Assembly: GCF_019880545.1 (NCBI RefSeq)
Contig: NZ_JAINVW010000003.1
Span: forward strand, 868,001-932,000
Length of the DNA: 64,000 nt
Direction: 5' to 3'
Source: Flagellimonas meishanensis
GTDB taxonomy: Bacteria; Bacteroidota; Bacteroidia; Flavobacteriales; Flavobacteriaceae
Shown piece by piece: positions 34,254-42,569 of this stretch; positions within the stretch are counted from its first letter, which is position 1, and each line of letters opens with the position of its first letter. The notes below the pieces were generated by a model. It was given only the letters and a program-made list of their open reading frames with translations. It searched no databases and had not been told where the DNA came from. Position numbers and translations under genes: made by a program.

Positions 34254-34700
34254 ATGAAAGAATTGACCATAGACTACGCACTGCGTGCCACATGGCAAGC
34301 GGTAAGCAAAATGTACAACGAAGAAGCCAAAAACTATGGCCTCACCATGGCCATAGGCTTTACCTTGTTGAGCATCGACCCAAAACAAGGAACACCAAGC
34401 ACTGCGCTGGGACCCAAAATGGGTATGGAAGCAACAAGCCTATCCCGAATTTTGAAGAGTATTGAAGAAAAGGGATACATTGAACGAAGACCCAATCCCA
34501 ATGATGGTCGTGGCGTTTTGATTCACTTGACGGCCTTGGGCCTTGAAAAACGCAAAGACTCCAAAGATGTGGTGTTGCGATTCAATGAAGTGGTCAGGGA
34601 ACATGTTTCTGGAGAGGATCTGGCAAGTTTTTTCAAAACCACCGACATAATTAACAAACTTATCGCAGATAAGAAAATATACCTTAAAACAACTAATTAA
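34254..34700 (+). CDS. MarR-family transcriptional regulator
   Basis: A 148-residue winged-helix repressor. The DNA-binding core is in SLSRILKSIEEKGYIERRPN (recognition helix and start of the wing), followed by PNDGRGVLIHLTALGLEKRK (wing and the start of the C-terminal dimerisation helix). It leads the operon with fadN and fadA (12 bases to fadN). The perfect palindrome over its promoter is a strong candidate for autoregulation. An acyl-CoA or fatty acid is the likely ligand given the operon (inference, by analogy with acyl-CoA-responsive MarR and FadR regulators). Confidence 0.92.
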   Translation: MKELTIDYALRATWQAVSKMYNEEAKNYGLTMAIGFTLLSIDPKQGTPSTALGPKMGMEATSLSRILKSIEEKGYIERRPNPNDGRGVLIHLTALGLEKRKDSKDVVLRFNEVVREHVSGEDLASFFKTTDIINKLIADKKIYLKTTN

Positions 34701-34712
34701 TATCAACTGCTA

Positions 34713-37118
34713 ATGAAAAGGCATATCAATAAAGTTGCCGTAATCGGTTCAGGTATCATGGGAAGTGGCATCGCCTGTCATTTTGCCAATATCGGGGTTG
34801 AGGTTTTATTGTTGGATATAGTCCCTAGGGAACTCACCGAAAAAGAGAAAGCCAAGGGACTTACCTTGGAGAACAAAGCGGTACGCAACCGTTTGGTAAA
34901 CGATTCGTTGACCGCCGCCCTAAGATCAAAACCCTCCCCTATTTATCATAGTAAGTTTGCGGAACGAATCACCACCGGCAATCTGGAGGACGATATTTCC
35001 AAAGTGAGCGAAGTGGATTGGATCATAGAGGTGGTCGTGGAACGGTTGGATATCAAAAAACAGGTGTTCGAAAAGTTGGACAAACATCGCAAGCCCGGCA
35101 CTTTGATTACCTCGAACACCTCCGGTATTCCCATCAAGTTTATGAACGAGGGACGAAGTGAGGATTTTCAAAAACATTTCTGTGGAACGCATTTCTTCAA
35201 CCCGGCACGCTACTTAAAACTTTTTGAGATCATCCCGGGTCCAAAAACATCCAAAGAAGTATTGGAATTCTTGAATGGTTATGGAGAGCAATATTTGGGT
35301 AAGACCTCTGTGGTGGCCAAAGACACTCCGGCCTTTATCGGGAACAGGATTGGAATTTTCAGTATTCAAAGCCTCTTCCATACAGTAAAGGATTTGGGAA
35401 TGACCGTGGAAGAAGTGGACAAACTTACCGGACCTGTCATCGGACGGCCCAAATCGGCCACGTTCAGGACTGTTGATGTTGTTGGTTTGGACACTTTGGT
35501 GCATGTGGCCAACGGTATTTATGAAAACTGTAAGGACGATGAACGTCACGACATTTTCAAACTGCCAGACTTTATCAAGACTATGGTGGACAACCAATGG
35601 TTGGGCAGCAAATCCGGTCAAGGTTTCTACAAAAAGGTCACCGGCAGTGATGGTAAAAGCGAAATCCTTACCCTGGATTTGGACACGATGGACTATCGCT
35701 CCAAAAAGAGTGCAAAATTCGCCACATTGGAGTTGACCAAGACCATCGACAAGGTCATCGACCGTTTTCCAGTACTTGTAAATGGCAAGGATAAAGCGGG
35801 GGAATTCTACAGAAAAAGTTTTGGTGCCCTTTTTGCCTATGTCACGCATCGCATCCCTGAGATATCCGACGAAATCTACAAGATTGATGATGCCATGAAG
35901 GCGGGATTTGGCTGGGAGCATGGCCCATTCCAAATTTGGGATGCCGTGGGTCTGGAAAAGGGTCTGGAATTGATTAAGGCTGAAGGATTGGAAGTTGCAT
36001 CTTGGGTCGATGAAATGAAATCGGCCGGGATCGATTCCTTTTATAGTGTTAAGGATGGAGCAACCTATTTCTATGATATTCCTAAAAAAGCGATGGAGAA
36101 AATTCCGGGTCAGGATGCCTTCATCATTTTGGACAACATCAGAAAATCCAATGAAGTATTCAAGAACAGTGGTGTGGTCATCGAAGATTTGGGCGATGGC
36201 ATTCTCAACTGTGAGTTCCAATCCAAAATGAATACCATAGGCGGTGATGTGCTGGCAGGTCTGAACAAAGCTGTTGACTTAGCCGAAAAGGATTTTCAAG
36301 GTTTGGTAATTGGCAATCAAGCTGCAAATTTCTCCGTTGGAGCCAATATTGGAATGATTTTCATGATGGCCGTTGAGCAAGAATATGACGAACTCAACAT
36401 GGCCATAAAATACTTTCAAGACACCATGATGCGCATGCGCTATTCCTCAATTCCTACCGTTGCCGCACCGCACGGTATGTGTTTGGGAGGCGGCTGCGAG
36501 CTTTCACTGCATGCGGATAAAGTTGTGGCTGCGGCTGAAACTTACATAGGTTTGGTGGAATTTGGGGTCGGAGTCATTCCAGGTGGCGGAGGTTCCAAAG
36601 AAATGGCACTTAGAGCCTCGGATACCTTTAGAAAAAATGATGTGGAACTGAATGTGCTTCAGGAATACTTCCTTACCATAGGAATGGCCAAGGTGTCCAC
36701 TTCAGCATATGAGGCCTTTGATTTGGGCATTCTACAAAAAGGAAAAGATGTGGTAGTGGTCAACAAGGACCGACAGATTGCTACGGCCAAAGCCTATGCC
36801 AAACTGATGGCAGAAGCAGGCTATACCAAGCCACCCAAAAGAAAGGATGTAAAAGTGCTCGGAAAACAGGCTTTGGGTATGTTCCTCGTGGGAACAGATT
36901 CGATGGAAGCCGGACATTATATTTCCGAGCATGACAAAAAAATTGCGGATAAGCTGGCCTATGTGATGGCAGGTGGTGATCTTTCCGAAGCGACCCTGGT
37001 AACCGAACAATATTTATTGGATTTGGAACGCGAAGCCTTCCTATCATTATGTACCGAAAGGAAAACGTTGGAACGTATCCAGCATATGTTGAAAACGGGT
37101 AAGCCACTAAGAAATTAA
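34713..37118 (+). CDS. fadN: 3-hydroxyacyl-CoA dehydrogenase / enoyl-CoA hydratase
   Basis: Bifunctional beta-oxidation protein of the FadN type, with the dehydrogenase first and the hydratase/isomerase last (reverse of E. coli FadB). The 801-residue protein begins with the NAD-binding motif VIGSGIMGSGIACHFANIG. A catalytic His is in FCGTHFFNPARYLKLFEIIP (about residue 160). The crotonase-like domain (about 490-700) shows CLGGGCELSLHADKVV (oxyanion-hole region) and VGVIPGGGGSKEMALRA. It catalyses hydration of enoyl-CoA and oxidation of 3-hydroxyacyl-CoA. It works with the thiolase encoded next. Confidence 0.94.
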   Translation: MKRHINKVAVIGSGIMGSGIACHFANIGVEVLLLDIVPRELTEKEKAKGLTLENKAVRNRLVNDSLTAALRSKPSPIYHSKFAERITTGNLEDDISKVSEVDWIIEVVVERLDIKKQVFEKLDKHRKPGTLITSNTSGIPIKFMNEGRSEDFQKHFCGTHFFNPARYLKLFEIIPGPKTSKEVLEFLNGYGEQYLGKTSVVAKDTPAFIGNRIGIFSIQSLFHTVKDLGMTVEEVDKLTGPVIGRPKSATFRTVDVVGLDTLVHVANGIYENCKDDERHDIFKLPDFIKTMVDNQWLGSKSGQGFYKKVTGSDGKSEILTLDLDTMDYRSKKSAKFATLELTKTIDKVIDRFPVLVNGKDKAGEFYRKSFGALFAYVTHRIPEISDEIYKIDDAMKAGFGWEHGPFQIWDAVGLEKGLELIKAEGLEVASWVDEMKSAGIDSFYSVKDGATYFYDIPKKAMEKIPGQDAFIILDNIRKSNEVFKNSGVVIEDLGDGILNCEFQSKMNTIGGDVLAGLNKAVDLAEKDFQGLVIGNQAANFSVGANIGMIFMMAVEQEYDELNMAIKYFQDTMMRMRYSSIPTVAAPHGMCLGGGCELSLHADKVVAAAETYIGLVEFGVGVIPGGGGSKEMALRASDTFRKNDVELNVLQEYFLTIGMAKVSTSAYEAFDLGILQKGKDVVVVNKDRQIATAKAYAKLMAEAGYTKPPKRKDVKVLGKQALGMFLVGTDSMEAGHYISEHDKKIADKLAYVMAGGDLSEATLVTEQYLLDLEREAFLSLCTERKTLERIQHMLKTGKPLRN

Positions 37119-37179
37119 AAATGTTGAATTATGGATTTTTAAGATCCAACATTGAAAATCAAGCATTCAAAATCAAGAC
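37119..37179. repeat. AT-rich repeat in the fadN-fadA gap
   Basis: A 61-base gap built from variants of AACATT / AATGTT and AAAATC: ATGTTGAATTATGGAT, then ATCCAACATTGAAAATC, then AAGCATTCAAAATCAAG. Related tracts flank the four-helix-bundle gene at 38371 and 38761. Confidence 0.6.
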
Positions 37180-38370
37180 ATGAAAACAGCATATATAGTA
37201 AAAGCCTACAGGACAGCGGTCGGGAAAGCCCCCCGGGGACTGTTCCGATTTAAAAGACCCGATGAATTGGCCGCGGAGACCATCGAATACATGATGAAGG
37301 AACTCCCACAATTGGATAAAAAACGTATCGACGATGTTATAGTGGGGAATGCCATGCCCGAGGCCGAACAAGGGTTGAACATGGCCAGACTTATCTCGCT
37401 TATGGGATTGAACATTGAAGATGTTCCTGGAGTGACCGTGAACCGATATTGCGCCTCTGGATTGGAAACCATTGGTATAGCAACGGCTAAAATCCAGTCC
37501 GGAATGGCAGATTGCATCATCGCCGGAGGCTCGGAAAGTATGAGTTACATTCCCATGGGAGGTTACAAACCCACGCCTGACTATGCTACTGCAAAAGAAG
37601 GCCATGAAGATTACTACTGGGGAATGGGCCTCACCGCCGAAGCGGTGGCCAAACAGTTCAAGGTGTCCAGGGAAGATCAGGACGTGTTTGCATACAATTC
37701 GCACATGAAGGCGCTTAAAGCCCAAGAAGAGAACCGTTTCCAGGACCAGATTGTGCCCATTGAGGTCGAACATACTTTCGTTAACGAAGCTGGAAAAAAG
37801 GAAACCAAAACCTACACCGTAAACAAGGATGAAGGCCCAAGAGGTGACACCAACATTCCAACCCTGAACAAACTTAGGCCAGTTTTCGCCGCTGACGGAA
37901 GCGTGACCGCTGGGAATTCATCACAAATGAGTGACGGAGCCGCTTTCGTTTTGGTCATGAGCGAGGAAATGGTGAAAGAACTCAACCTAGAACCTATTGC
38001 CCGATTGGTCAATTATGCTGCGGCAGGAGTTGAGCCAAGGATTATGGGCATTGGGCCTGTAAAGGCCATTCCAAAAGCACTTAAGCAAGCAGGATTGAAA
38101 CAAAGCGATGTCGAACTGATTGAATTGAATGAAGCTTTTGCATCCCAATCCCTAGCTGTAATTAGAGAATTGGACCTGAACCAAGAAATTGTGAATGTAA
38201 ACGGAGGCGCCATTGCCTTGGGTCATCCGTTGGGATGCACTGGGGCAAAACTGTCCGTACAACTGTTTGACGAAATGCGAAAAAGAGACATGAAAGGAAA
38301 ATACGGTATGGTCACCATGTGTGTTGGAACCGGACAAGGGGCCGCGGGTATATATGAATTTCTTAACTAA
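37180..38370 (+). CDS. fadA: acetyl-CoA C-acyltransferase (3-ketoacyl-CoA thiolase)
   Basis: Final step of beta-oxidation: thiolytic cleavage of 3-ketoacyl-CoA to acetyl-CoA and a shortened acyl-CoA. The 396 residues fit the thiolase family. The nucleophile is in [15 protein letters not shown] (Cys91). The second site is [15 protein letters not shown] (His). The C-terminal general base is in [15 protein letters not shown] (Cys). The complete set of catalytic residues is present. It forms the trifunctional system with FadN. The four-helix-bundle gene lies directly after it. Confidence 0.95.
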   Translation: MKTAYIVKAYRTAVGKAPRGLFRFKRPDELAAETIEYMMKELPQLDKKRIDDVIVGNAMPEAEQGLNMARLISLMGLNIEDVPGVTVNRYCASGLETIGIATAKIQSGMADCIIAGGSESMSYIPMGGYKPTPDYATAKEGHEDYYWGMGLTAEAVAKQFKVSREDQDVFAYNSHMKALKAQEENRFQDQIVPIEVEHTFVNEAGKKETKTYTVNKDEGPRGDTNIPTLNKLRPVFAADGSVTAGNSSQMSDGAAFVLVMSEEMVKELNLEPIARLVNYAAAGVEPRIMGIGPVKAIPKALKQAGLKQSDVELIELNEAFASQSLAVIRELDLNQEIVNVNGGAIALGHPLGCTGAKLSVQLFDEMRKRDMKGKYGMVTMCVGTGQGAAGIYEFLN

Positions 38371-38407
38371 ATACGACAGATTTGAGATTTTGAATGTTGA
38401 ATTTTCT
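38371..38407. repeat. AT-rich repeat before the four-helix-bundle gene
   Basis: Contains GATTTTGAATGTTGAATTTT. Its reverse complement resembles the tract after the gene (38761-38792) and that in the fadN-fadA gap. Confidence 0.55.
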
Positions 38408-38776
38408 ATGAAGGAAGATAATCTTATAGTAACAAAAACATTTGATTTTTCATTAGCCATCATTGAGTTATTTAAGACGCTAAAAGTGAACAAAGAATTT
38501 GTTTTATCAAAACAACTTTTGCGAAGTGGAACAAGTATTGGAGCCAATGTGAATGAGGCAACGGCAGCCCAATCAAAAAAAGATTTTATCCATAAAATGG
38601 CTATTGCGTCCAAGGAGGCAAGGGAAACAAAGTACTGGCTTTATCTCCTAAATGAATCTAAATTGGGCAACGTGAGCTGTGAAAAGGAGATTGATGAAAT
38701 CAATTCAATAATTAACATTCTAACCAAGATTGTAAAGACATCGCAAGAAAACTTAAAGATTAAATCCAACATTTAA
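38408..38776 (+). CDS. four-helix-bundle protein (S23/23S rRNA IVP family)
   Basis: A 122-residue all-helical protein starting at the ATG at 38408 (MKEDNLIVTKTFDFSLAIIE). The open frame runs back into fadA, but that part is not conserved in character. The motif SKQLLRSGTSIGANVNEATA in the second helix, followed by KMAIASKEARETKYWLYLL, is the signature of the four-helix-bundle family first found in 23S rRNA intervening sequences and related to the Avd accessory protein of diversity-generating retroelements. No retroelement is seen here. The role is unknown; it has no evident connection with fatty-acid metabolism, although it sits inside that operon. AT-rich repeats flank it. Confidence 0.92.
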   Translation: MKEDNLIVTKTFDFSLAIIELFKTLKVNKEFVLSKQLLRSGTSIGANVNEATAAQSKKDFIHKMAIASKEARETKYWLYLLNESKLGNVSCEKEIDEINSIINILTKIVKTSQENLKIKSNI

Positions 38777-38801
38777 AATTTAACATTAAAAATATTTTGC
38801 C
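38761..38801. repeat. AT-rich repeat at the end of the four-helix-bundle gene
   Basis: AAATCCAACATTTAAAATTTAACATTAAAA overlaps the last codons (IKSNI) of the four-helix-bundle gene. It is related to the inverted tract before that gene and to the tract in the fadN-fadA gap. Confidence 0.55.
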
Positions 38802-40607
38802 ATGGAAACCCTAAACAAAGATATTTTAAGAGGCGGTCAATTTCTGGTCAAAGAAACCAACTGCGAAGATATTTTCACATTGGAGGACCTCAATGAGGAA
38901 CAAAAAATGATGCGTGAGAGCACCAAGGAATTTGTGGATCGTGAACTTTGGGCGCATTGGGAGCGTTTTGAGAAAAAAGACTACGCCTATACCGAGGAAT
39001 GCATGCGAAAAGCAGGCGAATTGGGATTGTTGAGCGTTGCAGTGCCAGAAGCCTATGGCGGAATGGGAATGGGATTTGTCTCTACCATGTTGGTCTGCGA
39101 CTATATTTCGGGTGCCACAGGTTCTTTTAGTACCGCATTTGGAGCGCACACAGGAATCGGCACCATGCCCATCACGCTATATGGAACCGAAGAACAAAAA
39201 CAGAAATATGTTCCCAAACTGGCTTCTGGAGAATGGTTCGGAGCCTATTGTTTGACCGAACCCGGAGCAGGTTCCGATGCCAATTCAGGCAAAACCAAGG
39301 CCGTTCTTTCGAAAGACGGCAAATACTACAGCATCACCGGACAAAAAATGTGGATTTCCAATGCAGGATTCTGCAATTTGTTCATTGTTTTTGCCAGAAT
39401 TGAAGACGACAAGAACATCACCGGGTTTATCGTGGAGAATGATCCTGAAAATGGTATCACATTAGGGGATGAAGAGAAAAAATTGGGCATCCACTCCTCC
39501 TCTACCCGTCAGGTTTTCTTTAGTGAAACCAAAGTTCCTGTGGAAAACATGCTGTCTGAACGTGGAAATGGCTTTAAAATAGCCATGAACGCCCTGAATG
39601 TTGGTCGTATCAAACTGGCCGCCGCCTGTTTGGAAGCACAGCGCAGGGTCATCAATGAGGCCGTTAAATATGCCAACGAGCGTGTTCAGTTTAAAACCCC
39701 TATTATAAACTTTGGTGCCATAAAGGCAAAGATTGCCGATATGGTCACCAATGTTTATGTTGATGAATCGGCCTGCTACCGTGCGGCCAAGGATATTGAG
39801 GACAGGATAGCCATTCGCGAAGCCAGTGGAAATTCGCATCAGGAAGCCGAATTGAAGGGCGTGGAGGAATATGCCATTGAATGTTCCATCCTAAAAGTGG
39901 CCGTTTCCGAACATGTACAGCACACAACCGATGAGGGCATCCAGATTTTTGGCGGGATGGGCTTTAGCGCCGATACCCCAATGGAATCTGCCTGGCGTGA
40001 TGCCAGAATCTCCAGGATCTATGAGGGCACCAACGAAATCAACCGTATGTTGGCCGTGGGCATGTTGGTTAAAAAGGCCATGAAAGGCCATGTGGACCTT
40101 TTGGGTCCTGCTACTGCCGTTGGGGAAGAGTTGATGGGAATCCCATCATTTGACACTCCCGATTTTTCAGCACTCTTTGCCGAGGAAAAGGATATGATAG
40201 TGCGGTTGAAAAAAGTTTTCCTGATGATTGCCGGAAGTGCCGTACAAAAATTTGGGCCGGATCTTGAAAAACATCAAATGGTGTTGTTATCGGCATCCGA
40301 TATATTGATACAGGTCTATCTTGCAGAATCTGCGATTTTGAGGACTGAAAAGAATGCAAAACGCTTTGGGGAAGAATCACAGGCCGCACAGATTGCCATG
40401 TCCAAACTGTACCTTTACAGAGCGGTGGACACCATCATCCAAAAAGGTAAGGAAGCGATCGTATCCTTTGCAGAAGGTGATGAACAACGCATGATGCTCA
40501 TGGGATTGAAACGGTTTACGAAATATGCAAACCAACCCAATGTAGTTGCACTGCGCACACAAATTGCGGACAAAGTGGCCGCAGATAATGAATATACCTT
40601 TGACTAA
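38802..40607 (+). CDS. acyl-CoA dehydrogenase
   Basis: A 601-residue FAD enzyme that introduces the trans-2 double bond in acyl-CoA, the first step of each beta-oxidation cycle. Motifs: GAYCLTEPGAGSDANSG and ITGQKMWISNAGFCNLFIVF (flavin and substrate binding), and the catalytic region ISRIYEGTNEINRMLAVGML. The C-terminal extension (about 430-601) has a helical second region as in the long (about 600 residue) very-long-chain type. Electrons presumably pass to ETF, whose genes are not in the window. The gene ends the MarR-led operon and is followed by a terminator. Confidence 0.94.
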   Translation: METLNKDILRGGQFLVKETNCEDIFTLEDLNEEQKMMRESTKEFVDRELWAHWERFEKKDYAYTEECMRKAGELGLLSVAVPEAYGGMGMGFVSTMLVCDYISGATGSFSTAFGAHTGIGTMPITLYGTEEQKQKYVPKLASGEWFGAYCLTEPGAGSDANSGKTKAVLSKDGKYYSITGQKMWISNAGFCNLFIVFARIEDDKNITGFIVENDPENGITLGDEEKKLGIHSSSTRQVFFSETKVPVENMLSERGNGFKIAMNALNVGRIKLAAACLEAQRRVINEAVKYANERVQFKTPIINFGAIKAKIADMVTNVYVDESACYRAAKDIEDRIAIREASGNSHQEAELKGVEEYAIECSILKVAVSEHVQHTTDEGIQIFGGMGFSADTPMESAWRDARISRIYEGTNEINRMLAVGMLVKKAMKGHVDLLGPATAVGEELMGIPSFDTPDFSALFAEEKDMIVRLKKVFLMIAGSAVQKFGPDLEKHQMVLLSASDILIQVYLAESAILRTEKNAKRFGEESQAAQIAMSKLYLYRAVDTIIQKGKEAIVSFAEGDEQRMMLMGLKRFTKYANQPNVVALRTQIADKVAADNEYTFD

Positions 40608-40636
40608 TTCAAATAATGCTCTTCTGAGTTTTTTTG

Positions 40637-40668
40637 AAGGCCGCCCCAAAAGGGCGGTTTTTTTTGTT
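40637..40668. terminator. intrinsic terminator between convergent genes
   Basis: AAGGCCGCCC-CAAAA-GGGCGGTTTTTTTT: stem CCGCCC/GGGCGG with a T8 tract. It ends at the GH15 stop codon. Confidence 0.88.
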
Positions 40669-42467
40669 TACCCAATCGATTCCAATATCCGTTCCTCGCT
40701 CATTTTTTTGGAGAAATTGATGGCGCATTCAATCAAGGCCAAATGCGAGTAAGCTTGCGGAAAATTCCCCAATAGGCGTTTTGTTTTAAAATCGATATCC
40801 TCACTGAAAAGCCCCAAATGGTTACTGTACCCCAATAATCGATCAAAAAGTTTCAGTGCCTTTTCTTCCTCCCCTATCTTAAAAAGACTGTTGATAAACC
40901 AAAAAGTGCAGATGGTGAAGGATGAGGAGGGCAATCCAAAATCATCCTCATTTTTATAGCGATAAAGAAGTCCATCATTGCTGAGGTTTTCCTCTATGGC
41001 CCTTACCGTGCTTACGTATTTTGGGTCCTTGGCATGGATAAACCCATAGGGTTCCATTAGGAGTACCGAAGCATCCAAGTGCTTGGATCCATAGGATTGA
41101 ACAAAAGCGTTCGTGTCCTTGTTCCATGCATTTTGGTGAATGTCCCGCTTTATTTCTTGCTCCAGAGCGGACCATTTCTCAATCTTTCTTTGCTTTCCGA
41201 ACATTTTGGCCACTTTTATGGCCCTATCCAACGCCACCCAGCACAACACTTTGGAAAAAGTGAAATGCCTGTCCTCTCCCCTGAACTCCCAAATGCCCTT
41301 ATCGGGCTCCTTCCAGTGCTTGGCCACGATCCAAACAATCCCCTTGGTGATGCTCCAGAGTTCTTCCACATTCTCAATATCGTTGCTGAACTTAACCAGT
41401 TGCTCATAAATAACATCCATCAGAATGCCATAAATGTCGTTCTGCCGTTGTTTATAGGCTGCATTTCCGACACGCACAGGTTTGGAGCCTTTATATCCAT
41501 CAAGATGGTCCAGAGTACGTTCCGTCAGTGTTTTTTGCTTGTTGATGCCATACATGATCTGAAGCTTCTCATCCTTGTCTGGCATCAAATCAATGATAAA
41601 TTGAAGGTATCGTTTCGCGGAATTTTTATGCCCGAGTTCAGAGACCACCTTGATTACCATGGAGGCATCGCGAATCCAACAAAATCGGTAGTCCCAGTTA
41701 CGCACCTCACCAATGGTCTCCGGCAAGGACGTGGTCGCTGCGGCCAGCACCGCCCCTGTTTTATCGTAGGTAAGCAGCTTCAAAGTGATGCCACTTCGCG
41801 TGATTTCCTCGTTGAATTGCTTATATGTGGGTGCTTTGGCAACCCAGTCCAACCAATACACCTTGGTCCTTTCAAGCTCCAAGGCCATCCTATCAATGCT
41901 GGGTTTTAGAATTTTCTCATTGTAGCACATCAGAAAAAAACCATCTTCCTTCAGCGTAATCTCCCCACCGTCCATTACGATGTTTTTGTTGAACGAAGTG
42001 TAAAGGAACAAGGTGTCAAATTTTTGTTTATGCGTTAAGCTGACCACATAATTTGCCTTTATGTAGTGTGTGGTCAATCCCATTCCATACTCCAGTCTGG
42101 GGTCGTAATACACTGAAAACTTGGGAGCGCCGGAAATATATTTGACATAACGGACCACTTCAGGTGGCGCATTGTACTTGCCATTGGGCTTATGGTGGCG
42201 GGGCATAAAATCGTGGATCTCAAAAATATCATCTCCGTCAGCGAACCGGGTGACCAGAATGGCGGTGTTTTTATGATATTCCTGACGTATTTCGTATTTA
42301 GCGTCCGTTTTTATCTCAAAACTACCTCCTTTGCTTTCATCAAGCAGTTTTGCAAAGACCGAGGGGGAGTCAAATTCTGGAAGGCAGCACCAATCCAACG
42401 ATCCGGTTTTTGAAATCAAGGCCGCGCTTCTACAATTACCGATAATACCGTAATCCAAGTTATCCAT
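40668..42467 (-). CDS. glycoside hydrolase family 15 protein
   Basis: A 599-residue cytosolic protein of GH15, a family with glucoamylases and trehalases. The N-terminal super-sandwich domain (about 1-240; GIIGNCRSAALISKTGSLDW near the start) is followed by an (alpha/alpha)6 barrel. In the barrel, NWDYRFCWIRDASMVIKVVS and KGIWEFRGEDRHFTFSKVLC mark the active site. No signal peptide is present. It diverges from the OtsA-OtsB fusion with about 100 bases between the start codons. A role as trehalase or as an oligoglucoside hydrolase is therefore likely, with trehalase preferred by context. The exact substrate is not decided by the sequence. Confidence 0.92.
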   Translation of the reverse strand: MDNLDYGIIGNCRSAALISKTGSLDWCCLPEFDSPSVFAKLLDESKGGSFEIKTDAKYEIRQEYHKNTAILVTRFADGDDIFEIHDFMPRHHKPNGKYNAPPEVVRYVKYISGAPKFSVYYDPRLEYGMGLTTHYIKANYVVSLTHKQKFDTLFLYTSFNKNIVMDGGEITLKEDGFFLMCYNEKILKPSIDRMALELERTKVYWLDWVAKAPTYKQFNEEITRSGITLKLLTYDKTGAVLAAATTSLPETIGEVRNWDYRFCWIRDASMVIKVVSELGHKNSAKRYLQFIIDLMPDKDEKLQIMYGINKQKTLTERTLDHLDGYKGSKPVRVGNAAYKQRQNDIYGILMDVIYEQLVKFSNDIENVEELWSITKGIVWIVAKHWKEPDKGIWEFRGEDRHFTFSKVLCWVALDRAIKVAKMFGKQRKIEKWSALEQEIKRDIHQNAWNKDTNAFVQSYGSKHLDASVLLMEPYGFIHAKDPKYVSTVRAIEENLSNDGLLYRYKNEDDFGLPSSSFTICTFWFINSLFKIGEEEKALKLFDRLLGYSNHLGLFSEDIDFKTKRLLGNFPQAYSHLALIECAINFSKKMSEERILESIG

Positions 42468-42569
42468 AGGCTAAATATCCGCAAAACGTTTGGAATGAAT
42501 TGCTTTTGCCGTCGAATTTCACGAATTTTAAAAAAACTTAAAAGCAAACCCTGCCAAAAGCATCCTTTT

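Noticed and set aside
35214..36221. 335-codon minus-strand open frame opposite fadN
   Set aside because: It lies fully inside fadN, whose protein motifs are clear; composition is that of a shadow frame.
38321..38407. Upstream extension of the four-helix-bundle gene overlapping fadA
   Set aside because: The conserved family start fits the ATG at 38408; the extension is repeat sequence and the end of fadA read in another phase.
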